From Novosphingobium sp. MW5 (GTDB lineage Bacteria; Pseudomonadota; Alphaproteobacteria; Sphingomonadales; Sphingomonadaceae): a DNA stretch of 64,000 nt. Below the pieces are notes generated by a model. It had not been told where the DNA came from, ran no database searches, and saw only the letters and a list, made by a program, of their open reading frames with translations. Made by a program: the position numbers and the translations under genes. The stretch lies in contig JAPCWB010000001.1 in NCBI GenBank assembly GCA_025938935.1, positions 2,852,001-2,916,000 of the forward strand, given 5' to 3'. Of the stretch, positions 1 to 9,227 are shown piece after piece (position 1 is the first letter of the stretch; each line of letters begins with the position of its first letter).

Positions 1-1551
1 GTGATCGAGCAAGGGTTCCCGCGCCTCAAGGCTGACCGCCATACTGGCGCGATCCACCTTGGTAAGGATGTCGCCCGGCAGCCAGAAGGCAAGATCGGCA
101 TATTGCGCACGGTCGAGGCCCGACCGCGCCGGCGCACCGCGCATCAGATCAAGCATCGGCTGCTCTGCGCGGTATTCCCCGCGCAGAGCAAGGTAATCCG
201 GACTGTAGAGACTATCGCGAATTCCAGGGCTCATCACCCCGAGCGCCTTGGCGTAGGCCGCCTCGCTCGAACTTGCGAGCGCCTCGAACGTCGATTTTGC
301 CCGCAGCGGGCGCGGCGCCCAGTCGGCCTTGGGCCAAGCCCGTGCCAGCGGCCCAAAGATCGCCGAACGAAGCCCCTGAGGAAGCATCCCGCGCAGCCTG
401 TCCTCATGGAACTGGAACCGCTGCCGGCGATAGCCGCCCAGCGCTTCGTCTGCCCCGTCTCCAGATAGGGCGACAGTCACCGACTCCCGCGCAAGCTGGC
501 AGACACGCCATGTCGGCAGGGCCGAGGCATCGGCGAAAGGCTCGTCGAACATGCCGACCAGCGTGTCGATCGCCTCGAAATCGTCGGCCGAGACAGTGCG
601 CGAGCGGTGATCGGTGGCAAAGCGCGCGGCCACCTGCGCTGCGTAGTCGCTCTCGTCCAGACCCTTGGCATCGAAGCCGATCGAGCAGGTTTTCACCGGC
701 TGGCCGCTTGCCTCAGCCATCAGGGCAACCACGCTGGAGCTGTCTACGCCGCCTGAAAGAAATGCGCCCAGTGGGACGTCCGCCGCCATGCGCGAAGTCA
801 CTGCATCGCGCAGAAGGTGGAGCAGTTCCGCTTCAAGATCGGCTTCCTTGCCCTTGTGCCGGTCAGCAAAGGAAATGTCCCACCAGCGGCTTGGTTCGGG
901 CAGCGGCTTGCCGTGAGCCAGAAGCAGGGAATGGCCAGCGGGCAGTTTACGCACGCCCTTGATGAACGAGCGCGTGTCCGGGACATAGCCCCAGGCGAGG
1001 TAATCCTCGACCGCCAGAGGGTCGATATCACGCCGCAGCAGCGGGTGAGCGATCAGCGCCTTCAGCTCCGAGCCGAAGATAACACTGCCGTCGCTCAACG
1101 GCGCATAAAACAGCGGCTTCACCCCGAAGCGATCACGCGCCAAGAAGAGTTGACGACTGGGCAGATCGTAGATGGCAAAGGCAAACATGCCGTGCAGGCG
1201 CGGCAGGCAATCCGCGCCCCATTTCTGCCAGGCGGCGAGGATGACCTCGCTATCACCGTCGGTGTGGAAGACGGTCCCCTGCGCCGCGAGTTCCGCGCGC
1301 AGTTCGCGGTAGTTGTAGATCTCCCCATTGAACACCAGCATCGCGCGGCCATCGGTCGAGGCCATGGGCTGCGGCGAACCGGCAAGGTCGATGATCGACA
1401 GGCGGCGATGACCCAGGCCTACGCCAGGCGAGGTCCAGACACCCGAACCGTCCGGCCCGCGATGCGCGATGGCATCGCACATCCGCTCGACCCGCGCGGG
1501 ATCGACCGGCTTGGGCGTTTCAAGGTGAAAGATTCCGGCAATTCCGCACAT
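1..1551 (-). CDS. asnB: XrtA-system amidotransferase, asparagine synthase-like (partial, C-terminus beyond window)
   Basis: The first 517 codons of a class II glutamine amidotransferase are present and the frame stays open to base 1, so the C-terminus lies outside. The start ATG at 1551 is followed directly by Cys2 (MCGIAGIF), the N-terminal nucleophile that hydrolyses glutamine. The ATP-pyrophosphatase loop SGGVDSS lies at residues 266-272, and SGDGADE follows further on. It is the last visible gene of the leftward XrtA operon, 9 bases after the exosortase gene. XrtA loci usually carry such a protein, thought to amidate a sugar or precursor of the exopolysaccharide. True asparagine synthesis is an alternative, but the location favours the XrtA-type subfamily. 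Confidence 0.92.
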   Translation of the reverse strand, partial: MCGIAGIFHLETPKPVDPARVERMCDAIAHRGPDGSGVWTSPGVGLGHRRLSIIDLAGSPQPMASTDGRAMLVFNGEIYNYRELRAELAAQGTVFHTDGDSEVILAAWQKWGADCLPRLHGMFAFAIYDLPSRQLFLARDRFGVKPLFYAPLSDGSVIFGSELKALIAHPLLRRDIDPLAVEDYLAWGYVPDTRSFIKGVRKLPAGHSLLLAHGKPLPEPSRWWDISFADRHKGKEADLEAELLHLLRDAVTSRMAADVPLGAFLSGGVDSSSVVALMAEASGQPVKTCSIGFDAKGLDESDYAAQVAARFATDHRSRTVSADDFEAIDTLVGMFDEPFADASALPTWRVCQLARESVTVALSGDGADEALGGYRRQRFQFHEDRLRGMLPQGLRSAIFGPLARAWPKADWAPRPLRAKSTFEALASSSEAAYAKALGVMSPGIRDSLYSPDYLALRGEYRAEQPMLDLMRGAPARSGLDRAQYADLAFWLPGDILTKVDRASMAVSLEAREPLLDH

Positions 1552-1560
1552 GGCCCCGCC

Positions 1561-3120
1561 CTACCGGACCGCTCCGATGCGGTCCATCCACACATCGACC
1601 GGGCCGATGGCGGACTGAAAGCGCTGGACGGAGACTTCAGGACGAGCGGTGCCAGTCTTTTCAGACGAAAGGATCAGCACTGCCGTGGGGCGGGCGCGAA
1701 GCAGCAGCCGGTCAGCCGTATTGGCCGCCTTTAGCCTCGCATTGCTGCCGGTCAAAGTTCCTCCGGTGCGGTACCAGGTATAGGCCACCCGCTCGATCTG
1801 TCCGCGCGCCAGCAGTCGGTCCGCCTTGGCTCCAGCGAGGTCGGGTCCGGGGGACAGCCAAGCCCATTCGCTCTGCGGCATCAGGGCGCCTTCGCCAAAT
1901 CCCCCAGCCTCGCGTCCATCGGATTGGCCCGAATAGAGCGCATAGAAAACGTCCACCGTATCGCCCTTGCTATCGATGTAACGGCCCAGCAGGCGGTGCT
2001 CCGCGCCTGACGCGCGCGGCTCCCACCAGGCTTGCGGGACATAGTCCACGCGCTTCCAACCCGGCACTTCGGGCAGGAAGACCTGCACCGGGAGCCTTGC
2101 GGTCAGCCGCTCCGCTGCCATGGCCCACGAGGCAGCGGCCAGGACGACAAGACCCATGGCCATCAGCGCACGGCGCAGGTTGACCGAGTTCGCCGACCAG
2201 CGAGAAAGAATTCGCGAAGCCTCGATCGCTTCGTGATCGATAAGCGGAGCACCCGGCGGGCGGTCGAAGAACTTCCAGCCGATGGCGATTACCAGTGCGA
2301 TCACCAGCGCGAAGAAGAACCAGCCATAGACGATGTGATCGAAGCCCGTGGCATATTCCGCGCCCTTGAACTGGGCGACATAGATCGTCCCCCAGGCGCG
2401 CACGCCGTTGGCCAGGATGGGCGCGGCGATCGACAGGGCAACGAAGGCGATCCGCCGCTTCCAGCTGACAAAGCATACATTCGCCGCGAGGACGCCGAAC
2501 GCGATCATGGCGATGAGGAACTTTACGCCCGAACAGGCCTCCGCCACTTCGAACAGGCCGGCGGGCGTGTCGATGAATACGCCATCGATGACGGCAGGAA
2601 TGGCGCTGGCGTGCGTCAGGAATATCGTCAGTTTGGCCGTCACCAGCTGCAATGGCGGCACCAGTTCATCGCCGAACGGCACTAGAAAAACCATGTAGGC
2701 GAGCGGAAACGCCAGCGCTCGGCCGACTTTCGGCCCCAGAATTGTCAGTGCGCTGGCCCCAAGCAGGGCAACCGCAGCCCCCTGCCGCGCGAGGTCGAAG
2801 CCCGAGAAAGCCCCCAGCACCCAGACGATACCAGCACCGGCGAACAGCCAAAGGCCGGGCCGCCAGCCTGTGGGCTCCATGTCGCGCAGTTCCGGCCAGC
2901 GCTGCCAGACCAGCCAACCGATGATCGGCGGCACGAGCAGGACGTGAGTGTAGGTCGAGATGTTCCACCACTGGTCGAACATCGCCGCCCAGTCGCGCGC
3001 AAAGCAGGCGATCAAAAGCGCCCAAGCGAGCGCCAGCGCGGCGATCGGTTCACGCCAATGAGCCGGGATCCGCTCGACAAGAGTGGCGCGCAGGCCTGGC
3101 GCTCGGGCTTCAGGCGGCAT
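1561..3120 (-). CDS. xrtA: Exosortase A fused to an EpsI domain
   Basis: A 519-residue polytopic membrane protein. The N-terminal half is an exosortase with the cysteine-protease-like triad visible: Cys196 in EACSG, Arg241 in ANGVRAW and His262 in FDHIVYGW. After a membrane segment near residues 317-334 comes a periplasmic EpsI domain (about 335-519). Exosortases are held to cleave and sort PEP-CTERM proteins at the inner membrane, while EpsI is linked to exopolysaccharide production. The ATG at 3120 overlaps the upstream glycosyltransferase gene by 11 bases, and longer in-frame starts would run deep into that gene. No PEP-CTERM substrate is encoded in this window. Confidence 0.95.
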   Translation of the reverse strand: MPPEARAPGLRATLVERIPAHWREPIAALALAWALLIACFARDWAAMFDQWWNISTYTHVLLVPPIIGWLVWQRWPELRDMEPTGWRPGLWLFAGAGIVWVLGAFSGFDLARQGAAVALLGASALTILGPKVGRALAFPLAYMVFLVPFGDELVPPLQLVTAKLTIFLTHASAIPAVIDGVFIDTPAGLFEVAEACSGVKFLIAMIAFGVLAANVCFVSWKRRIAFVALSIAAPILANGVRAWGTIYVAQFKGAEYATGFDHIVYGWFFFALVIALVIAIGWKFFDRPPGAPLIDHEAIEASRILSRWSANSVNLRRALMAMGLVVLAAASWAMAAERLTARLPVQVFLPEVPGWKRVDYVPQAWWEPRASGAEHRLLGRYIDSKGDTVDVFYALYSGQSDGREAGGFGEGALMPQSEWAWLSPGPDLAGAKADRLLARGQIERVAYTWYRTGGTLTGSNARLKAANTADRLLLRARPTAVLILSSEKTGTARPEVSVQRFQSAIGPVDVWMDRIGAVR

Positions 3121-4333
3121 GGCTTTCGCCCCGCCCGCTAAAGCCGACCAGCGCTGGGAGCGGCTCGAGCACGGCCTCCCATGAACGCCGGTCCTGAAGG
3201 AAGCGGCGCGCGGCAAGGCCCATGGTCTTCGCGCGCTGGCGATCGCGCAGGAGTGCCACAGCGTGGCGGACGAGCGCGTCGTCATCCTCGCCGATCATAA
3301 TCTCGCGCCCGTGCTCGGCGCCGATGCCGGTGGCCGCGCCGGTCGAGGTGACCACGGGCAGAGCCATTGCCATCGCCTCAAGCACCTTGTTCTGTACCCC
3401 GCGCGCGATTTCGAGCGGCACCAGCGCGAGGTCGGCCGCGCGAAGGAAAGCGGGCATCGAACTCACCCTGCCCCAGACCCGGCAGCCATCGATGCCGTCG
3501 AGCGCCTTGACCTCGGCGGTGGGATTGCGGCCGATGATGTGGAGCTGGGCATCCGGCACAACCGAACGGATGCGCGGCATCAGGCTTTTCGCCGCGCGGC
3601 GCACGGCAGCCACGTTGGGCGCGTAGTCCATCTGGCCGGTGAAGACGATCTTCTGGCCGGGAAGCGCGGCAAAAGAAGGCTCGGGCAGGGTCGAGAAGGG
3701 ATCGAATGTGGCAGAATCGATGCCGTTGTGCAGGGCCTCCACATGCGCAGGCGCAGCCAAGCGACTGGCGAACAGCGCCGCCTCCTCGTCCGAAACCAGC
3801 AGGCTGGCATCGGCGCGCGCCGCCAGATGGCGCTCCTCGGCCTTGAGCAGCCGCCCTTCCCGCCCGTTCACCCAGCGCATCGCAGGATTGCCCGCCCCGG
3901 CATAGGCTTCGAACTTAGCGGAATCGACATCGACGAAATCGATCACCAGTCGCCCGCGCCAGTTTTCCGGGACATATTGCCCCATCTGGCCGGAAAAGAC
4001 GTAGATCGCGGAAATGACACGGCTGCGCAGGGTTTCGTCGACGAAGCGCTGGATAGCGGGATCGTGAAACGCCGTCAGGCTTACGGGCTGGCCGCGAAGC
4101 AGGGCTTCCGCCCCGGCGCGCCACATCGGTTTGGAGCGCTGTGCGACCAGGCTGGTGCGAGCAAGCGCCTCAAGGTCGCGCTGCGCCTTGGCATCGTTCT
4201 CGTCGTCGGCAAAGGTGGCGACGTGGACCGGCGCAAGTTTCGCCAGCGCCTTCAGCACATGGTGCGAGCGGATCTTGTCGCCCCGGTCGGGCGGGAACGG
4301 GATGCGGTGCGCCAGGAACAGGATCTCGCCCAT
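3110..4333 (-). CDS. Glycosyltransferase, XrtA/PEP-CTERM system-associated (TIGR03087-like)
   Basis: A 407-residue GT4-type glycosyltransferase opening with MGEILFLAHRIPFPPDRGDK, a characteristic start of the TIGR03087/Stp1 group found in XrtA loci. The C-terminal Rossmann half shows IVFTGQMDYAPN and the donor-site region PLEIARGVQNKVLEAMAM. It probably adds a sugar to the lipid-linked repeat unit on the cytoplasmic face of the inner membrane. The ATG at 4333 shares one base with the stop of the upstream FemAB gene (TGATG), which suggests translational coupling and decides the start. Family assignment is strong; the sugar donor is unknown. Confidence 0.9.
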   Translation of the reverse strand: MGEILFLAHRIPFPPDRGDKIRSHHVLKALAKLAPVHVATFADDENDAKAQRDLEALARTSLVAQRSKPMWRAGAEALLRGQPVSLTAFHDPAIQRFVDETLRSRVISAIYVFSGQMGQYVPENWRGRLVIDFVDVDSAKFEAYAGAGNPAMRWVNGREGRLLKAEERHLAARADASLLVSDEEAALFASRLAAPAHVEALHNGIDSATFDPFSTLPEPSFAALPGQKIVFTGQMDYAPNVAAVRRAAKSLMPRIRSVVPDAQLHIIGRNPTAEVKALDGIDGCRVWGRVSSMPAFLRAADLALVPLEIARGVQNKVLEAMAMALPVVTSTGAATGIGAEHGREIMIGEDDDALVRHAVALLRDRQRAKTMGLAARRFLQDRRSWEAVLEPLPALVGFSGRGESHAA

Positions 4334-5406
4334 CAGCCGAGTCCCTTGGCGATCAGCGGTCCGATGCGGTTGGCGATAGCGAGCGGCAGGCGCTGCCACA
4401 CCGCGATCTGGAGGGCATGCTTGGCGCTGGTAGGATCGGCATCGCGCACTGGCTGGCCGGGCGCAGTCCAACTGGCATAGGCGAGCGGTTCGGGCTCGAA
4501 ACCCCAGTTGCGCTTGAAGTGATAGGCGCCGCTGTTCGTCTTGGAGCGGCCGAAATCGAACGCTGTGCAGCCGCGCCGCCGGGCGTGGAGCATCAGCTCA
4601 TAATACATCCGGTCATTGGCGCGCAGCCGCCGCGCGTCCCAAGTGCCGCCGCCCCAATAGGGCATGACCGCGCCGCGGTGGTAAAGCGACAGGACCGAGG
4701 CGACCGGGCTCTCGCCTTCGTACACCGTCAGGATATCGGCATCGTCGCCGAAGCGGTCGAGCACCGCATCGAACAGGCTGCGCGGGAAAACCGGCGTGCC
4801 GAGATTGCGCACCGATTCCGCATAGACGGCATAGTGCGCGCGGCGATCCGCCTCGCTGCTGCCGATCACCACGCGCAAGTCCTTTTCCAGCCCCTTGCGC
4901 ACCTCTGCGCGCTGCTTGCGCGGGATGGCGAGCAGTTCAGCCTCGTCGTGAGCAGCAAGCGGGCGGACAAAGCCGCAATGGGACTCGGTCTTGATCGTCC
5001 AGCCTGCGCGCCCCGTCGGCAAGTCGCCGCCGCGAAGTTCGATAGAGGGGCAGGAGCGCAAGCCGGCCTGCCGCTCGGCCTCAGCCAGCAGGGCATCGCC
5101 GTCGCAGCCGGCCGTCAGCAAACCGCCGCCAACTGCGAAGCCGCTCGAGGCCAGCATCCGGCCGAAAATCGGCGAGTGAATTTCGTTGAGCGGCAGCCAG
5201 GCGGAGACCGCTCCGCCCAGTTCGCCCACCAGCCCGAGCGCGCGGTTGCGGGTCCCCTCAGCCACGGCGCAGAGCCATGCGGGCCGGTGAAACGGCGTTG
5301 CGCCGGGGTGGTCGGCAAGGAAGGCCTCAATCCGCGCCGCCTCGCCCGCGTCAGCAGGATCGATCAGGCGCAGCGACAGTGCTTCAGGGCGGAACGGCGC
5401 GTTCAT
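4333..5406 (-). CDS. FemAB family protein, XrtA/PEP-CTERM system-associated
   Basis: A 357-residue protein of the FemAB/GNAT fold. Family features include the mid-protein PRSLFDAVLDRFGDDADIL, the segment YWGGGTWDARRLRAND and the C-terminal FDFGRSKTNSGAYHFKRNWG. Proteins of this TIGR03019-like group occur almost only in XrtA loci and are presumed to transfer an acyl or aminoacyl group, perhaps to the polysaccharide; the reaction has not been established as far as I know. Its ATG overlaps the deacetylase stop (ATGA) and its stop overlaps the glycosyltransferase start, so the three are probably translated together. Confidence 0.9.
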   Translation of the reverse strand: MNAPFRPEALSLRLIDPADAGEAARIEAFLADHPGATPFHRPAWLCAVAEGTRNRALGLVGELGGAVSAWLPLNEIHSPIFGRMLASSGFAVGGGLLTAGCDGDALLAEAERQAGLRSCPSIELRGGDLPTGRAGWTIKTESHCGFVRPLAAHDEAELLAIPRKQRAEVRKGLEKDLRVVIGSSEADRRAHYAVYAESVRNLGTPVFPRSLFDAVLDRFGDDADILTVYEGESPVASVLSLYHRGAVMPYWGGGTWDARRLRANDRMYYELMLHARRRGCTAFDFGRSKTNSGAYHFKRNWGFEPEPLAYASWTAPGQPVRDADPTSAKHALQIAVWQRLPLAIANRIGPLIAKGLG

Positions 5407-6280
5407 GCCGCCAACCTGAGCGGCGCAGCGCGCGGAGCTTCGCGCGTGACTACCTCATCCATCCGGCCCCAGGCGAAATCGCCGAGCAATTGCCGCAGCT
5501 TGGCAGCCATCACATCGAGGTTGGTATAGTGCCGGAATTGCGAGCGCAGTGGCGCGTTCTTCATGCGCGGCTGGTCGGGATCGACTTCCCACGGGTGAAA
5601 ATAGAACACCGCCGGGCGCTGATCGCGCAGGTTCACCTGCCGAATCGCCCAGCGCGAAAAGGCGTAGGGCAGGACGCGGAAGAAGCCCCCGCCCCCGCTG
5701 CCAGCCGGCGGCCCGCGAATTCCGCCGTCGTCACCGGGACTTCGACAAGGTCCGAACCTGCCAGCGGCTGAAAGGCAAATCGCGGCGCGGCGCGCCAGCC
5801 GTAGTGATCGTGGGCAATCGGCGCGACGCTTGAGGAATAGGTATAGCCCTGGTCCGCCAGCACCTCGAAAGCCCACGGGGTGCGCTGATCAATGGAAAAG
5901 CTAGGCGCGCGGTAGCCGGTTACCTTCTGCCCGCTCGCCTGCTCAATCGCATCGCGGGCGCGGGTCAGGTCAGCGGCAAAGGCATCCGCCCCCAGTGTGA
6001 AGACGCGCGCATGGTCCCAGCCATGGCTGGCGATTTCATGTCCGGCATCGGCGATGCGGCGCATCATGGCGGGATGGCGCTCTGCCACCCAGCCAAGGGT
6101 AAAGAACGTGCCCTTCACGCCGGCATCGTCGAACAGACCGAGGATCAGGTCGGAATTGCGCTCAACCCGGCTGGCATGGCCATCCCAATCGGCACGATCG
6201 ATCGTACGCTCGAAGGCGCCGACCTGGAACCATTCCTCGACGTCTACCGACAGGCCATTGATGATCGGCTGGCTGCTCAA
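5403..6280 (-). pseudogene. XrtA-associated polysaccharide deacetylase, single frameshift
   Basis: The N-terminal part (from 6280) has NodB-type features: SVDVEEWFQV with the metal and catalytic Asp residues, the SHGWDHARV histidine motif and GYRAPSFSID. The C-terminal part lies in another frame (to 5403) and carries VFYFHPWEVDPDQPR and FRHYTNL. The frames join near 5687-5708 in a G/C run where one base appears to be missing; restoring it gives about 292 residues, the usual family length. The start is TTG at 6280, preceded by GGGAGG 8 bases upstream, and no nearby ATG fits. It would N-deacetylate the exopolysaccharide. I suspect a sequence error more than a true pseudogene. Confidence 0.88.
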
Positions 6281-6303
6281 GAGCGCGACCTCCCAGCCTT
6301 TCT

Positions 6304-7494
6304 TCAGGCTGCGATCTGTTCGTCGGCCTCAAGCCATTCGACCAGCATGGCAAGCGTATGGCGCACGGTCTGCTCCTGCTCGACAAGGCGGGCTTCGAGC
6401 TCTTCGATCCGCGCGTGCAGCGCATCGACCTCGGCGCTGGCCACGGAAGCAACCGGCGCGGCGTTTTCCGAACCGTTGGCAAGTTCGAGCACGGCCTGCT
6501 GCAGTTCGGCAATCTGCGCGTCGCGGGCGGCAAGAGCGGCCTCGAAGTCAGCATTGCTGGGCGCAGCTTCGGCGACGGCGACTGCCTGATAGGCAGGCAC
6601 CGGAGCGGGAGCCGGACGCGAAATTGGTCCCGGCGCAGGCATCGGCGCAACCTTCGGACGGCGCGTCGAAAGCGGCAGCGCGGTATCGTCCGCCAGTTCG
6701 GCGAGCACCTGCTGGAGCATCGCGGCGTCAATGCGGGTACGCTCCTCGACCGCGCCGAGCAGCATCAGACGGTTGAAGATCTGGTTGATCCGGCGCGGCA
6801 CGCCGCCTGAAGCTTCGTAGAGCTCGGCAAAGACGCGCTGGTCGAAGCTGGGGTTGCCCTGCCAGCCCACCTTGGACAGGCGGTGCTCGACATAGGGCTG
6901 TACTTCGGCGGGTTCCATCGCATCGAGGTGATGAGCGGCAATCACGCGCTGGCGCAGCTGCTCAAGCTGCGGCGAGTGCTGGATCAGGTCGCGGAATTCC
7001 GGCTGGCCGAGCAGCAGCGTCTGCAGCAGGGGATGGGCGCCCAGCTGGAAGTTGGACAGCATGCGCAGCTCTTCCAGCGCGCTGATCGAAAGGTTCTGCA
7101 CCTCGTCCACCACCAGCAGGCAGCGACGGCCGGCGCGGGCTTCTTCATGCAGGAAGCCCTCGATCGCGCCCAGAGCGGTGGCCTTGTCATGCCCTTCGAT
7201 CAGCAGGCCGAATGCCTGGGCGATGACGTGGATGATCTCCTCACCATCGAGCGACGAGGTGACGACCTGCGCCGCCGTCAGGCGCGCCGGGTCGATCGTC
7301 GCCATCAGGTGCGCGACCAGCGTGGATTTGCCCGCGCCGACCTCACCAGTGATGACCACGAAGCCTTCGCCTTGGGCGAGGCCATAGGACAAGTAGGACA
7401 GCGCCTTGCGATGGGTGCCGCTCTCGAAATAGAACGTCGCGTCGGGCGTCAGCTGGAACGGCTTGCCCTTCAGGCCATAGAAATCATCGAACAT
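6304..7494 (-). CDS. XrtA/PEP-CTERM system-associated ATPase (ExeA-like AAA)
   Basis: A 396-residue ATPase with Walker A GEVGAGKST at residues 50-58 and Walker B LLVVDE at 126-131, followed by GGVPRRINQIFNR, typical of the ExeA/GspA-like family TIGR03015. Residues about 280-310 form a Pro/Ala-rich linker, and about 325-385 contain heptad-like sequence (AQIAELQQAVLEL, ARIEELEARLVEQEQ) that looks like a coiled coil. It probably powers or regulates assembly of the secretion machinery at the inner membrane. It lies in the middle of the leftward XrtA operon, 21 bases after the beta-barrel gene. Confidence 0.92.
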   Translation of the reverse strand: MFDDFYGLKGKPFQLTPDATFYFESGTHRKALSYLSYGLAQGEGFVVITGEVGAGKSTLVAHLMATIDPARLTAAQVVTSSLDGEEIIHVIAQAFGLLIEGHDKATALGAIEGFLHEEARAGRRCLLVVDEVQNLSISALEELRMLSNFQLGAHPLLQTLLLGQPEFRDLIQHSPQLEQLRQRVIAAHHLDAMEPAEVQPYVEHRLSKVGWQGNPSFDQRVFAELYEASGGVPRRINQIFNRLMLLGAVEERTRIDAAMLQQVLAELADDTALPLSTRRPKVAPMPAPGPISRPAPAPVPAYQAVAVAEAAPSNADFEAALAARDAQIAELQQAVLELANGSENAAPVASVASAEVDALHARIEELEARLVEQEQTVRHTLAMLVEWLEADEQIAA

Positions 7495-7515
7495 GGTCTA
7501 GCTTCCCCATCAAAT

Positions 7516-9223
7516 TCAGAACGAATACCGCACGCCGACGAGAGCAGATGCGCTCCACAGGTCGGGCAGGGTTTCGCGGTTCAGTCCATCGACGCCGACA
7601 GCAACATTCGCGGTCAGGTGATCGGTGATGTTGCGGTAATAGGCGGCGCTTGCGCCCAGCGTGGTGCCGTCCTCGGCGGTGACGAAGCCCGAGTTGAACC
7701 AGGTCGCATAGACGTTGGTGGCAAAGCGCGAATTGGCATCAATGCGACCGTTGAGATAGGCCGACATCCAGTAATTCTCGTCCACCACGCCGTTCGCCGA
7801 GGCGAGTATTGTGCCTGGGGCGGCGATGAACTTGCGGCGGTCATAGCCAAGGCCGACACCCGCCTGCAGGTTGCCGAGGTCATAACCAAGGCTCGCCGCC
7901 ACGCCGCGCGAGCGGAAGGTCGACGAACGCACCGAACCCAGCGCGCCGCCAAGGCAGTTGCCGCCCTCAAGGCTCGACAGGCAGGTGTTGAGATCGCCGG
8001 TCAGCGGGTTGCGGTTAGCCTCGGAAGTTGGTCGGCAGGTTGGCCAGCGCCTTGTTCATCTGGCCGCCGAAGCCGGCAATGTTGTCATAGACGGCGACGT
8101 TCAGGCTCATGCGGCGGTTGGGCGCATAGGCGAAGGTGCCGTAGTAGCTGGTCGTGCCATAGCGCTTGCCGACATGGGCCTCGAGCGCCGTGCGCTTTGA
8201 CGGGCGCCACATGACGCCGGCGTCCCAGATCAGGCCGCTGGTGTCATAGGCAAGTACGCGCGGACTGGACTTGTCGGTGACGTAGCGGCCGTTCGGTCCG
8301 CGCACAGGATCGCCGAGCGCATCGCGCTGAACATCGCGTGCCGAGATCTCGACATCTTCGTAACCGACGCCGCCGACCAGCGCGAGATCGCGTGACACCG
8401 GCAGGGTCACGTCGACGCGGGCATGGAGGTCCTTGACCCGCTGGTCGAGGTTGGAAATGTCTTCCTGATAGTAGCCAGCGCCAGCGCCGACACCGACCGG
8501 CAGGACAGCGCCCGGCTTCACACCGGCATGGAGTTCGGCATTGTGCGCGGTCGAATGGTCGAACACGTCGACCGGTGCGCCGCCCGCTGCGGTGGCAATC
8601 GAGCTGTCCGTGCCGACCTTGGTGTAACCGATGCGATAGCCGCCATCGATGGCGACATCGCCCATGCGCGACTTGATCGTCGGGCCGCCATAGACCGACC
8701 AGACCTGCGTCGAACCGCCGCCGACAAAGCGCCCGCCGGGCGTGATCGCGCCGTTGGGCTCAACCTTTGAACGCGAAGCAAGTGCACCGGCCTCGAAGTT
8801 CAGCGCATTGGGAACCAGAGCCACGCCGACGCGGGCAATGCCGCTGATCGTGTCGCCGTCCGCCGCCTTGCCGTAGCCGATGCGGCGCTCGTAGCGGACC
8901 GAGGCCGCGCCCTTGGTATTGCGGCCTTCGATAGAGGCGTCCACCCCTGCAGCAAGCGCCGTATAGGTGAGGAAATCGCTGCCCGGCGAGAGCTCTGCCG
9001 TGGCAACCTGCGATGCCTCTAGGTACGGCGTGACAGAGACGCGCTTACCCGAACGACCGCGCTTACCGCGCGAATTGCCGTCATCGCCATCGTCGTCATC
9101 GCTGTCCGCGCCGCTGACCTTGCTCGATCCGTCGTAGGACATCGACTGAGCATGGGCATGATGCGGCAAGGCGAACGCCAGGCCGAGTGAAAGAAGGACG
9201 AATTTGCTGGAGTGCCTGTTCAT
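7516..9223 (-). pseudogene. XrtA-locus outer-membrane beta-barrel protein, single frameshift
   Basis: From the ATG at 9223 there is a signal peptide ending in AHAQS, then an Asp-rich run (residues about 36-44) followed by a Lys/Arg-rich run, then repeated amphipathic beta-strands. The first part ends at a premature stop near 8015; the continuation in another frame (7516 to about 8017) ends in SALVGVRYSF, with the C-terminal Phe typical of outer-membrane barrels. Removing one base near 8021-8025 joins them into about 568 residues. Such proteins sit between the kinase and ATPase in XrtA loci of sphingomonads and may act as the outer-membrane or length-control part of polysaccharide export. Its function is unproven. 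Confidence 0.82.
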
Positions 9224-9227
9224 CGCA

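Noticed and set aside
1..1551. Housekeeping asparagine synthase
   Set aside because: It is the last gene of the leftward XrtA operon, where XrtA-type amidotransferases are normal; the true substrate remains unproven.
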